Assembly (NCBI RefSeq): GCF_020181035.1
Contig: NZ_JAIQYY010000010.1
Location: 138,435 to 202,434, forward strand
DNA from: Streptomyces sp. CoH27
GTDB lineage: Bacteria; Actinomycetota; Actinomycetes; Streptomycetales; Streptomycetaceae
DNA: 64,000 bases
Reading direction: 5' to 3'
Shown here one piece after another: positions 8,201 to 15,716 of this stretch. The first letter of the stretch is position 1. Each line of letters begins with the position of its first letter. The notes beneath the pieces are model-generated. The model was not told the DNA's origin and ran no database searches. It was given only the letters and a program-made list of their open reading frames with translations. A program made the position numbers and the translations under genes.

Positions 8201-8300
8201 AACCGACCTCGCCCCGGACGGCTCTGCGCAGCTCCGCTTCGAGACCGGAAAGATCCGTTGCACGACCCGCACGACTCGCACGACCCCTGAGATCCGTCAT
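5259..8300 (-). CDS. FAD-linked oxidase fused to Fe-S/CCG domains (YdiJ/D-lactate dehydrogenase type)
   Basis: A protein of about 1,013 residues. The N-terminal half is a VAO-type FAD-binding domain (PCMH: VVARGGGTSIAGQATG, then NNSCGSHS) followed by the GlcD-like C-terminal domain. The second half has a ferredoxin-type Cys cluster (CLSCKGCRSDCPVG) and a heterodisulfide-reductase-like CCG motif (GCCGLAGNFGFEKGH). This layout is that of YdiJ/Dld enzymes oxidising D-2-hydroxy acids into the quinone pool. ATG 8300 is preferred; upstream ATG 8315 or GTG 8333 would add a few residues. An 8-residue tandem repeat sits in the linker before the CCG domain. The 3' end overlaps the phosphoesterase start by four bases. 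Confidence 0.88.
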   Translation of the reverse strand: MTDLRGRASRAGRATDLSGLEAELRRAVRGEVGFDVTSRALVTMDASNYRRVPLGVVAPADADDVAAVLEVCRARGVPVVARGGGTSIAGQATGTGVVLDFTRHMNGLISIDPDTRTAVVQPGLVLDRLQEAAAPHGLRFGPDPSTHSRCTLGGMIGNNSCGSHSVAWGTTADSVRELSVLTARGRRLRLGQDWAGAPEGLRELAEGELARLRTGFPELPRRISGYALDALLPEKGADVARSFCGSEGTLGILTEAVVRLVEAPRARALAVLGYGDESAAAEAAAGLLPLGPLTVEGMAADLVRSPAGLPKGGAWLFVETGGESAGEARARAEEIVRTADVVDAIVVTDPAAQRTLWRIREDASGTATRMADGSEAWPGWEDCAVPPVRLGAYLRDFRALLSAHGLRGTPYGHFGDGCIHVRIDFDLLTEAGVGRFRRFSEELADLVVAHGGSLSGEHGDGQARAELLPRMYGAETVRLFERAKALWDPDDLLNPGMLVRPAPLDTNLRFSALPAKPVDVAFGYPADGGDFRAAVRRCVGVAKCRTTTVTGPSVMCPSFRATGEEEHSTRGRARLLHEMLAGELITDGWRSTEVRDALDLCLSCKGCRSDCPVGVDMATYKAEFLHHHYAGRRRPAAHHSMGRLPEWLRWTARTHTAPLLNALASLRPLAAVGKRLAGIAPEREIPRLATRTFTAWWRGREPAQATGRGPAEAAGRGPAEAAGRGRVEAAGREPAEAAGRGPAEATGDLVVLWPDTFTEHLSPPVGQAAVRVLEAAGLRVTLPPTLLPRGGALGTGRPRPATALLTARRARVCCGLTYVSTGQLDRARTVLRRTLDLMEPVLRARVPVVVLEPSCAAALRTDLPELLPDDPRAAELSAAVLTFAEALERLAPHWTPPAVNRPVAGQTHCHQHAVLGDTPDRRLREAAGLTGELSGGCCGLAGNFGFEKGHFEVSKACAEDQLLPSVREAPEETLILADGFSCRTQLEQLAGVRGRHLAEVLAQALEKEAEESK
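6064..6207. repeat. six 24-bp tandem repeats inside the FAD oxidoreductase
   Basis: Six back-to-back 24-bp units of the type gctgcctcggcgggtccccgtccg encode about six copies of RGPAEAAG on the minus strand. They sit in the interdomain linker, so copy-number change would alter linker length without breaking the reading frame. Confidence 0.9.
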
Positions 8301-8468
8301 GCGTCCAGGATGCATCCGCTCACGCACGGTCACCGCGAGTTTTCCACAGCCCCGCCCGTATCGTCGTACAAACAGTCGTACGAGTTCACAAGTCCACGAC
8401 CCGGAGATCTCGTCTCATCGGACGGACATGGTTTCCGCCCGGTTTCGCCCACCGATACCCTCCGACTC

Positions 8469-9587
8469 GTGGCCGACATCCAGATTCCCGCAGACATCAA
8501 GCCCGCCGACGGACGTTTCGGCGCGGGCCCCTCCAAGGTGCGCACCGAGGCGCTGGACGCCCTCGCCGCCACCGGTACGTCCCTGCTGGGCACCTCCCAC
8601 CGCCAGGCGCCCGTCAAGAACCTGGTCGGCAAGGTCCGCGAGGGCATCTCCGAGCTGTTCTCCCTGCCCGAGGGCTACGAGGTGGTCCTCGGCAACGGCG
8701 GCTCCACCGCCTTCTGGGACATCGCCACCCACGGTCTGATCGAGAACAAGTCCCAGCACCTCAGCTTCGGCGAGTTCTCCTCCAAGTTCGCCAAGGCGGC
8801 CAAGCTCGCCCCCTGGCTGGCCGAGCCCACCGTCATCGCCACCGACCCCGGCACCCACCCCGAGGCGCAGGCCGAGGCGGGCGTCGACGTCTACGCCTTC
8901 ACCCACAACGAGACCTCGACCGGCGTCGCCATGCCGATCAAGCGGGTCGAAGGGGCCGACGAGGGCGCGCTGGTCCTCGTGGACGCCACGTCCGGCGCCG
9001 GCGGCCTCCCGGTCGACGTGTCGGAGACGGACGTCTACTACTTCGCCCCGCAGAAGTCCTTCGCCTCCGACGGCGGCCTGTGGATCGGCATCTTCTCCCC
9101 GGCCGCGATCGAGCGCGCGGAGCGCGTCCACGCCTCCGGCCGCCACATCCCGGAGTTCTTCTCGCTCCCCACGGCGATCGACAACTCCCGCAAGAACCAG
9201 ACGTACAACACCCCGGCCCTCGCCACGCTCTTCCTCCTGAACGAGCAGCTGGAGTGGCTCAACGGCCAGGGCGGCCTCGCCTTCTCCACGGCCCGCACGA
9301 AGGACTCCTCGACCCGCCTCTACACCTGGGCGGAGGAGTCCAAGTACGCCACCCCGTTCGTCACCGACCCGGCCAAGCGCTCGCAGGTCATCGGCACGAT
9401 CGACTTCTCCGACGAGATCGACGCGGCCGCCGTCGCCAAGGTGCTGCGCGCCAACGGCATCGTGGACACCGAGCCGTACCGCAAGCTCGGCCGCAACCAG
9501 CTGCGCATCGCGATGTTCCCGGCGATCGACCCGGCGGACGTCGAGGCGCTGACGAAGTGCGTCGACTTCGTGATCGAGAAGCTCTAG
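8469..9587 (+). CDS. serC: phosphoserine aminotransferase
   Basis: A 372-residue PLP enzyme that makes O-phospho-L-serine from 3-phosphohydroxypyruvate and glutamate in the serine pathway. Family signatures are FGAGPSKVR near residue 20, GNGGSTAFWD at 76-84, HNETSTGV at 146-153 and the Schiff-base lysine Lys196 in FAPQKSFASDGG. The C-terminal NQLRIAMFPAIDPADVEAL is also typical of the actinobacterial SerC branch. GTG 8469 gives the expected length. It is divergent from the FAD oxidoreductase, with about 170 bp between them, and is followed by a strong terminator, so it is probably monocistronic. Confidence 0.95.
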   Translation: MADIQIPADIKPADGRFGAGPSKVRTEALDALAATGTSLLGTSHRQAPVKNLVGKVREGISELFSLPEGYEVVLGNGGSTAFWDIATHGLIENKSQHLSFGEFSSKFAKAAKLAPWLAEPTVIATDPGTHPEAQAEAGVDVYAFTHNETSTGVAMPIKRVEGADEGALVLVDATSGAGGLPVDVSETDVYYFAPQKSFASDGGLWIGIFSPAAIERAERVHASGRHIPEFFSLPTAIDNSRKNQTYNTPALATLFLLNEQLEWLNGQGGLAFSTARTKDSSTRLYTWAEESKYATPFVTDPAKRSQVIGTIDFSDEIDAAAVAKVLRANGIVDTEPYRKLGRNQLRIAMFPAIDPADVEALTKCVDFVIEKL

Positions 9588-9609
9588 CCTCTCGGCGAGT
9601 GCGACGGTG

Positions 9610-9643
9610 AAGGGCGCCCGGCGAGCAATCGCCGGGCGCCCTT
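9610..9643 (+). terminator. perfect 15-bp-stem terminator after serC
   Basis: AAGGGCGCCCGGCGA and TCGCCGGGCGCCCTT form a perfect 15-bp stem around a 4-base loop, 22 bases after the serC stop. It could serve either strand. Confidence 0.9.
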
Positions 9644-9656
9644 CGTCGTGACGTCC

Positions 9657-9940
9657 CTACGTGAACGTGACCTTCGCGGCGCCGGTCCAGTTCACGTAGT
9701 CGACGCGGAGGGTGTGCTCACCGCCCGGGATGGTGAGGTTGAGACTCGTGGAGCGGGCGGGTCGGTCCTCACCGGGGAGCCGGAGAAGGCGGTGTTCTTG
9801 TAGAACGTCCGCTTGTAGACGTTGGTCGAACAGCTGACGCCGGCGGCCGCCGCCTGCCGGGCTGCGGCCGGCAGACCGCCGAGGACGACGGCGGCCATGA
9901 CACCACCGGACCGGGCGGCGACGAGACTCCTCTGGTGCAA
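9657..9940 (-). pseudogene. remnant of a secreted PA14-domain protein (internal deletion and frameshift)
   Basis: From TTG 9940 a signal-peptide-like segment (LVAARSGGVMAAVVLGGLPA) leads into CSTNVYKRTFYKNTAFSG, which looks like the start of a PA14 domain. The expected next hundred or so residues are missing. The end of a PA14 domain (STSLNLTIPGGEHTLRVDY, then VNWTGAAKVTFT and TAG at 9657) follows in a different frame. The intact relatives I know of this type are secreted and carbohydrate-binding. The two halves are too short and out of frame for a working protein, so this is called a decayed gene. Confidence 0.7.
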
Positions 9941-10299
9941 CGGGGGCCTCTCACGCCTGTGCGGGCAGGACGTACAGCGTGAAGACTCGTAAGGTAAGAA
10001 AAGGTTGCAATGCCTGAGGCCACCGACAAATGTGGTCCGCACGTCCGCACGTCACACGTCCGTGCAGCGGACACGGCCCACGGAGATCAAGATTCCGGTT
10101 CCTGTCGATTTTCGGTGACAATTCTGGCACTGGAATGGGCCATTCGATCGCATATCGTCGTTCCGTCGCCACCCCCCGTCTCACCGGCCACGACGCGCCT
10201 CGCCACCGAACAGTGACGCCGAAGCGCCGGACCGGTGACGAGCGGCATGCAGACCCTTTCCTTCCGGTGTCTCCGGTCGTCGCTTCGAGGAGCTCCTCC
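9941..10299. other. intergenic region, no supported gene
   Basis: About 360 bp between the PA14 remnant and the next secreted protein. It is less GC-rich than its surroundings around 9980-10160 and probably holds the promoter of the rightward gene at 10300, but I see no convincing coding sequence or structured RNA. Confidence 0.5.
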
Positions 10300-11019
10300 A
10301 TGTCATCCGTGTTCGCACGCCGCCGCCGTTCTCTGCTGACCGCCTCGGTGCTCCTGAGCGCCGTCGGCGCCACCGCCCTGCTGCCGGTGGCGACCGCCTC
10401 GGCCGCCACCACCTCCCATGCCGCCGCCGGCCCGTCCGCACGCTACGCGGGCAAGGCCGTCGCCATCGGCCAGGACATGGTCGCCGTCCTGCGCGACGAC
10501 CCCCGCGCCGGCGGCCCCGAGGCGTGGATCCGTGCCGTGCCGGCGCACTGGCGGCAGGGCGACGCCTACATGTACCGCGTCCTGGCCAAGCTCGACCGCG
10601 GCCACGGCTCGGACCAGGAACGCGGCCTCACCCTGCGCCTGGTGGGGGCCGGCGGCTCCGCTCCCGCGCTCAAGGTGACCTCCGCCAAGGGCGGCACGCA
10701 CACCTTCGCGCTCCCCAGGGTCGGCACCCCCGACGCACGGGGCTGCACCCTCATCCAGGAGCAGTCCATCGGCGCCGGCACCGTCGCCGTGCTGAGCAAC
10801 GGCCCCAAGGGACCGGAGGCGTTCTTCAAGGACGAGGGTGACGGCACGCGCGTCGCCGGTGTCGTCAACCGCGCGCACCCCTCACTGCCGAAGAGCGCCG
10901 GCTTCCTCGCCCGCATCGTGAACCCCTACGGGCCCGCCCCCAAGCTCCTCACCAACATGGAGGGCGGCGGCCACCCCGCGAGCACGACGGCCTTCCCGGC
11001 GCCGGGGTGCGTGAAGTGA
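10300..11019 (+). CDS. secreted protein of unknown function
   Basis: A 239-residue protein with a clear Sec signal peptide: RRRR at residues 6-9, a hydrophobic core LLTASVLLSAVGATALLPVA, and an AxA-type cleavage site near ASAAT. ATG 10300 has GAGGAG eight bases upstream. The mature part has GYAGKAV-like and VAVLRDDPRAGGPEAW segments and only two Cys (GCTLI and the penultimate PGCVK), which could pair. I do not recognise the domain. A short terminator follows the stop. Confidence 0.8.
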   Translation: MSSVFARRRRSLLTASVLLSAVGATALLPVATASAATTSHAAAGPSARYAGKAVAIGQDMVAVLRDDPRAGGPEAWIRAVPAHWRQGDAYMYRVLAKLDRGHGSDQERGLTLRLVGAGGSAPALKVTSAKGGTHTFALPRVGTPDARGCTLIQEQSIGAGTVAVLSNGPKGPEAFFKDEGDGTRVAGVVNRAHPSLPKSAGFLARIVNPYGPAPKLLTNMEGGGHPASTTAFPAPGCVK

Positions 11020-11026
11020 CGTAGCA

Positions 11027-11046
11027 GGGCCCGGAGTTCCGGGCCC
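11027..11046 (+). terminator. terminator after the secreted protein
   Basis: GGGCCCGGA and TCCGGGCCC form a 9-bp self-complementary pair eight bases after the stop codon at 11019. There is no T run, which is common in Streptomyces. Confidence 0.6.
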
Positions 11047-11134
11047 GGCGGGCGGGACCGCGGCCATCGCACGCGCACACGGTCCCGCCCGTCCCCGTCA
11101 CCGGCCCCACCCCAGCGGACGCGCGCTCAGACCG

Positions 11135-12664
11135 TCACCGCGCCGTACAGCTCACACTCGGTACACCCCCTCCACCCGGCGCGCCCCCGAACCCGAAGCT
11201 CACCGAACTCCCCGCCGGCACCGTGCCGTTCTGCGCGGCGTTCACCGCCGTGACCGTGGCCCCGCTCTGCGTGTACGACGCGTTCCACATGTTCGTGACC
11301 TTCTGAGCCCCGCTCCACGTCCACGTCACCTTCCAGGACGTCAGCGCCGTGGAACCGGTGTTCGTCACCGTCACGTCGGCGTTGAAGCCGCTGCCCCAGT
11401 CGCTGCTCACCGCGTACGAGGCCGAGCAGGAAGCCGCCGTACCCCCGCCGCCGCCACCGCCGCTCCCGCCACCCCCGCTACCCGGGAACAACGGTGCCTT
11501 GATGCTCGTCAGATACCCGTCCTTCACCGTGTCCACCGTCACCCAGTCGTCCTTCAGGATGCCGCCCGTGTCACCGGAGTCGGGGTTCCAGGACCAGAAG
11601 GTCCACTGGAAGCTGTCGGCACCGTACGTCGAGGTCGGGCGGAGGTAACTCACCAGTGCCGACAGCCACTTCTGGTCCACCGTCGGCTGCAGTGTCGTAC
11701 CGAACTCGCCCAGCCACACCGGCGCGATGTTCTGCTTGAAGATGTAGCCCCAGTACGTGTCCCAGATGCCCGGCATGTTGGCCGGGAAGGACGGATCGCT
11801 GAACCAGCTCTGCTGGGCCACGCTGGTGGCGTAGTCGTGGGCGGAGTAGACGAGACGGTTCGCCACGTTGAGCCGTACCGGGTACTGGGCGACGCCCATC
11901 AGGTTGCCGCCCCACCAGCCCGACACGCCGTTGTACGACTGCACGCCCTCGACGAAGATCAGCAGGTTCGGGTTGACCGACAGGACGGCGTTTCCGGCGC
12001 GCTCGGCGGCGAGGCGCCAGTCGACCGATGTGTCCCCGCAGCCCCAGCAGGCCGGATCGTGCGGCTCGTTGTGCAGGTCGATGCCGATCACCGTGTCCTG
12101 GCCCAGATAGCGCGTGGCCAGGGTCTTGAGGTCGGCCATCCAGGTCGATTCGGGGACGGAGGATGTGTACCAGAGCGCTGACTGGCCGCCCGCGTCCGGG
12201 CGGTGGCGGTCCAGGATCACCTTCAGGCCGTCCTGGCCCGCGTACGCCACGATCTTGTCCAGGACCTGGAGGGACGTCAGGCCCTGGAGGTCGGCGTTCT
12301 TGCCTCCCGAGAAGTCGATGCTGTTGGGGACCGCGCCGGGCTTGAGGATGTCGTCGCTGTAGGGCAGCCGGATGGTGTTGTAGCCCAGCGATCTCATCTG
12401 GTCGATCATGCTGCGGTAGTCCCGGGACCACAGGCCGTGGACCACCTGGTTGCTGGTCTCGAAGCCGAACCAGTTGACCCCGGCGATCCGCACCGGCTGC
12501 CCGGCCGCGTCCAGGATCTGCCGTCCGCTGGTGTGCCAGTAGCCGGCGCCAGGTGCGGCTGCGGCTGCGGGAGTGGTGGCCGCGTGCGCCGTATGGGCAC
12601 CGGCCAGGGGAAGGAGGAGCGCGGCGGCGGCAGCACACAGCGCACTTCGCAAGCTGTGGAACAT
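11135..12664 (-). CDS. secreted cellulase: GH5 catalytic domain plus CBM2
   Basis: A 509-residue extracellular enzyme with a signal peptide (residues 1-28, cleavage near AHA). The glycoside hydrolase family 5 domain (about 40-390) carries the acid/base Glu200 in DLHNEP and the nucleophile Glu320 in WLGEFGT. A glycine-rich linker (about 395-410) joins it to a C-terminal family 2 cellulose-binding module that starts CSASYAVSSDWGSGFNADVT and ends VSCTAR, with Cys at both ends. The likely role is endo-beta-1,4-glucanase. A perfect CebR operator lies 37 bases upstream of the ATG at 12664, so repression lifted by cello-oligosaccharides is expected. Confidence 0.95.
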   Translation of the reverse strand: MFHSLRSALCAAAAALLLPLAGAHTAHAATTPAAAAAPGAGYWHTSGRQILDAAGQPVRIAGVNWFGFETSNQVVHGLWSRDYRSMIDQMRSLGYNTIRLPYSDDILKPGAVPNSIDFSGGKNADLQGLTSLQVLDKIVAYAGQDGLKVILDRHRPDAGGQSALWYTSSVPESTWMADLKTLATRYLGQDTVIGIDLHNEPHDPACWGCGDTSVDWRLAAERAGNAVLSVNPNLLIFVEGVQSYNGVSGWWGGNLMGVAQYPVRLNVANRLVYSAHDYATSVAQQSWFSDPSFPANMPGIWDTYWGYIFKQNIAPVWLGEFGTTLQPTVDQKWLSALVSYLRPTSTYGADSFQWTFWSWNPDSGDTGGILKDDWVTVDTVKDGYLTSIKAPLFPGSGGGGSGGGGGGGTAASCSASYAVSSDWGSGFNADVTVTNTGSTALTSWKVTWTWSGAQKVTNMWNASYTQSGATVTAVNAAQNGTVPAGSSVSFGFGGAPGGGGVPSVSCTAR

Positions 12665-12700
12665 GTGCCTTTCCTCTCGGGAGGCGCGGCCCAGGGCGAG

Positions 12701-12714
12701 TGGGAGCGCTCCCA
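12701..12714. promoter_or_regulatory. CebR operator (TGGGAGCGCTCCCA) of the cellulase gene
   Basis: TGGGAGCGCTCCCA is the exact 14-bp palindrome recognised by the LacI-family cellobiose/cellotriose-responsive repressor CebR. It is centred about 43 bases upstream of the cellulase start codon. Confidence 0.95.
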
Positions 12715-12820
12715 CGCACCGCGTGTCTCCAGCAAACAGATGGATCATGCTCACGTCAAGAGTAGCGTCGGTGCGCGTTCTGGACTTGAGGAAGGAGCCG
12801 TCCGGTGTCTCCATGGAGAC

Positions 12821-13279
12821 ATGGCCAGTCCACGCCCGAGCCCCGCGCTCGCCCCCTTCGTCAAGCAGTACGCCGCCCTGCTCACGACCCACAAGCGGGA
12901 CGGCACCGGCGTCGGCACCCCGGTGAACATCGCCGTCGAGGGGGACCACGCCTACTTCCGCACCCCGGGCACCACCTCGAAGGTCAAACGCCTGCGCAGC
13001 AACGCCGAGGTGGAGCTGGCCCCCTCCACCCTGCGCGGCGCCCCCACCGGCCCGGAGATCCACGCACGGGCCCGGCTGCTGGAGCACGGCAGTCCGGAGG
13101 ACCGGCACGCGGCGCAACTGCTGCGGCACAAGTACCCGTTCATGCACGGGCTGCTGGTGCCCCTCACGCACAAGGTGATGCGCGCGGAGACCTTGCACTA
13201 CGAGGTACGACCCGTGCAGGAGCAGCCTCCCGGGAAGTGGGCGGAGCCCACGGATCGATTCGACCGGCCGGACCAGTGA
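12821..13279 (+). CDS. PPOX-class F420-dependent oxidoreductase (split-barrel)
   Basis: A 152-residue split beta-barrel flavin/F420 protein of the Rv1155/Rv2074-like group. Diagnostic segments are LLTTHKRDGTGVGTPVNIA, YFRTPGTTSKVKRLRSN and the C-terminal LHYEVRP. Such proteins act on unknown substrates with reduced F420, or simply bind the cofactor. ATG 12821 gives the normal length. It is divergent from the cellulase gene, with the CebR box in the shared intergenic region, but there is no reason to think it is part of cellulose use. Confidence 0.85.
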   Translation: MASPRPSPALAPFVKQYAALLTTHKRDGTGVGTPVNIAVEGDHAYFRTPGTTSKVKRLRSNAEVELAPSTLRGAPTGPEIHARARLLEHGSPEDRHAAQLLRHKYPFMHGLLVPLTHKVMRAETLHYEVRPVQEQPPGKWAEPTDRFDRPDQ

Positions 13280-13283
13280 CGGT

Positions 13284-14270
13284 TCAGCTCCGGCGCCGCA
13301 GCCGCCGCAGGCCGAAGAGGGCGGCCGCCCCGGCAGCGACGATCACGGCACCGACCTTGTAGCTCCCGCCGCCCGAACCGCCACCGCCGTCCGACCCGGA
13401 ACTCCCCTTCCCCGCAGGGGACTCGGACGAGGATCGGCCGGGAGCGTCCTCTGCCACGACCTCGCTGTCGGCGCCCTCGGAGCTGTACAGCAGCTTGGTG
13501 CCGTCGACGGAATAGCTGACGCCCTCGCCCTGCCTCTGCAACGGCACGTCGAGCTGGCCCTCGCGCTTGATCCGGCCGCCGTTCCAGGCGTAGTAGATGC
13601 CGCCGAAGTAGCCACGCACGGCCAGCTGCCGTCCGTCCGGCGAGAAGGCGGCGTCCGTGGCCCACAGGTCGACGGCGGCGATGGGCCTGAAGATGTTCGC
13701 GCCGGAGGTGGAGAGGGTGGCCGGGCCCTCGTACAGGTGCCCGCCGTCCTCCTTCTTGTCGATGATGTAGACGCGCCCGGTCTTCGGGTGGACGACCAGC
13801 GACTCGGCGTCCCGGGGCCCGTTCTCGTACTTCACGACGTACTGCGTGGCGGTGACCGTCTCGTCCTTCAGCACCTTCGGCTCGGGCAGCCGGTAGATCC
13901 AGACGTACGGCCACTTGCCGCCGAAGTTGTCGCCGATGTCGCCGAGGTAGATCTGGTTGTCCGGCCCGATGGAGACGGCCTCGTCGTCGCGCGGGGCGCC
14001 GATGCCGCGCAGGGTGACGCGGGCGACCGTCTTTCCGGTCCTGCTGTCGACGGCGTAGATGTACGGGCCGTCGCCGCTGTCGTTGTGCGTCCAGTAGATG
14101 CCGGGGTGCAGGTGGGAGGCGGCGAGGCCGCTGGACTCGGCGATGCGGGGGTCCTTGAGGGTGAAGCCCTGATCGCCGGCGCGGGCCGTGTCGTCGGCTG
14201 CGGAGGCGGCGGGCACGGCCGACGCGCCCACGAGCAGGGACCCGGCGAGGAGGGCGAACGATCGGCGCAT
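13284..14270 (-). CDS. secreted beta-propeller-like protein with C-terminal membrane anchor
   Basis: A 328-residue protein with an N-terminal signal peptide (MRRSFALLAGSLLVGASAVP, cleavage near ASA), a repeat-rich body with propeller-like strands (YAVDSRTGKTVARVTL, IYLGDIGDN, AAFSPDGRQLAVRGY), a Ser/Gly-rich stretch and a C-terminal hydrophobic helix followed by LRRLRRRS. It is therefore probably exported and held at the cell surface with the propeller outside. There is no LPxTG motif. The function is unknown; relatives are annotated only as hypothetical or WD40-like. It converges with the F420-type gene with 4 bp between stops. Confidence 0.8.
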   Translation of the reverse strand: MRRSFALLAGSLLVGASAVPAASAADDTARAGDQGFTLKDPRIAESSGLAASHLHPGIYWTHNDSGDGPYIYAVDSRTGKTVARVTLRGIGAPRDDEAVSIGPDNQIYLGDIGDNFGGKWPYVWIYRLPEPKVLKDETVTATQYVVKYENGPRDAESLVVHPKTGRVYIIDKKEDGGHLYEGPATLSTSGANIFRPIAAVDLWATDAAFSPDGRQLAVRGYFGGIYYAWNGGRIKREGQLDVPLQRQGEGVSYSVDGTKLLYSSEGADSEVVAEDAPGRSSSESPAGKGSSGSDGGGGSGGGSYKVGAVIVAAGAAALFGLRRLRRRS

Positions 14271-14359
14271 GCCCCCAAGCCTGCCATTGGCTCCGGGCGT
14301 TCGGCGGACGTGGTGGGCCTCACACTCCATGGGCATGCGTGATCGTCCATCATGAGCGG

Positions 14360-15043
14360 ATGCTCAGATTCATGCCCGTAGGTGACTCCATGACGATCGG
14401 GAGCGCGGGCGAGCACACGTGGCGTCACCGGCTGTGGCGGCACCTGTGCGAGACGTACGGCGGCCCGTTCACGTTCGTCGGTCCGCGCGAGGAGCTGTAC
14501 GACAAGACGGCCGAGGCCCCGGTGTCGTACGCCTACGCCGAACCCGGCTTCCCGCGCCGGCACCTGGCGGGCTGGGGCGAGGGCTGGCTGCACATGGCTC
14601 CGCTGATCGGTGAGGCGGTGCGCGCCCACCGCGCGGACGTGCTGCTGGTCTCCCTCGGCCTGATCGACCTCGGCTTCTACACGAACGCCGAGCAGACGGC
14701 GGAGAACGTGCGCGCCTTCATCGCAGGGGCCCGGGAGGCAGACCCGCGCATCCGCATGGTCCTGCTGCCGGTGATACCGAACATACGGGCCGAGCAGGAC
14801 ACCGACTTCGCCGCCCAGGTGGACCTCTTCAACGTCCTGCTCGCCAAGACGGTCGCCGACCTGGACGAGGCCCGGTCGCCGCTGCTGCTGGCCTCGACTC
14901 CGGAGGGGTACGACATCCACGTCGACACGTATGACGGCACGCATCCCAACGCGAACGGGGAACACCGGATCGCGGGGGCGTTCGCCGGGGCGATGTGGGA
15001 GGCGTGGGGGGTCGGACAGGCGTACGCGGCTGGAACGGATTGA
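14360..15043 (+). CDS. SGNH/GDSL-family hydrolase
   Basis: A 227-residue serine esterase. The block I nucleophile is in MPVGDSMTIG (Ser about residue 10), block III is represented by VSLGLIDLGF, in which the usual N of GxND is replaced by I-D, and the catalytic Asp/His pair is in YDGTHPNANG. No signal peptide is present, so it is probably cytoplasmic. Substrates may be acyl or acetyl esters of carbohydrates. ATG 14360 is chosen; GTG 14339 would add seven residues. Confidence 0.8.
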   Translation: MLRFMPVGDSMTIGSAGEHTWRHRLWRHLCETYGGPFTFVGPREELYDKTAEAPVSYAYAEPGFPRRHLAGWGEGWLHMAPLIGEAVRAHRADVLLVSLGLIDLGFYTNAEQTAENVRAFIAGAREADPRIRMVLLPVIPNIRAEQDTDFAAQVDLFNVLLAKTVADLDEARSPLLLASTPEGYDIHVDTYDGTHPNANGEHRIAGAFAGAMWEAWGVGQAYAAGTD

Positions 15044-15131
15044 CCGATTTACGGCGTATCCCGGTCACGGTACGTATCGTTGAACCGCGCGGCTGCACCC
15101 GTCCGTGGGGCGGCCGGGGAGGAGCGCCACG

Positions 15132-15716
15132 ATGACCGTCCTTGAAGACAGGATCGAGATGGCCGACGCCAACACCGAGCGTTTGGACGAGTGGTTCGAG
15201 CGGCTTGAGCGTATGCCCGTCCCCGAAGGATTCAGGGTCGAGATCGTCGGGGGCAACGTCCATATGACGCCACAGCGGGACACGCATTGGGAGATTATCC
15301 GCTGGATTGTTCGGGCCATCGAGGACAGGTTCGGGATGCGCGTGAAGGTGTTCTCGGACGTCCGCATCGACTTCCCCGGCCATGAGAACGCCTTCTGCCC
15401 GGATGTCGCCAAGCTGAAGGACTCGGCGAAGAAGGAGAAGGGCCGCTGGCGCTACCAGGACGTCGAATTCGTCGCCGAGGTCATCTCCAAGGGCACGGGA
15501 CCCAACGACTACGGCCCGAAGAAGATCGCCTACGCCGAGGCCGAGGTCCCCGTCTACATCGTCGCCGACCCCTATGTGGGGCGGTGCTACGTCTACACCG
15601 ACCCCCAGGACGGCGACTACGAGAAAAGGGAGACATTCGACTTCGGCACCGACATCGACCTCACCGGAACCGTCGTCGACCTCATCCTCAAAACCGACGA
15701 CTTCCCCCGCGATTAA
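15132..15716 (+). CDS. Uma2-family (DUF820) putative restriction endonuclease-fold protein
   Basis: A 194-residue protein of the Uma2/DUF820 family. The PD-(D/E)xK-like core is visible as FRVEIVGGNVHMTP, then FCPDVAKLKDS (the PD), FVAEVISKG (the E-x-x) and KKIAYAEAEVPVYIVADP. These proteins are numerous in Streptomyces and cyanobacteria; nuclease activity is assumed from the fold, and no mobile context is present here. ATG 15132 follows GGAGCG. Its TAA overlaps the TAA of the next convergent gene by two bases. Confidence 0.88.
   Translation: MTVLEDRIEMADANTERLDEWFERLERMPVPEGFRVEIVGGNVHMTPQRDTHWEIIRWIVRAIEDRFGMRVKVFSDVRIDFPGHENAFCPDVAKLKDSAKKEKGRWRYQDVEFVAEVISKGTGPNDYGPKKIAYAEAEVPVYIVADPYVGRCYVYTDPQDGDYEKRETFDFGTDIDLTGTVVDLILKTDDFPRD

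Noticed and set aside
15132..15716. Uma2 nuclease as evidence of a mobile element or restriction system
   Set aside because: No methyltransferase, transposase or terminal repeats accompany it, and such genes are scattered singly through Streptomyces genomes.
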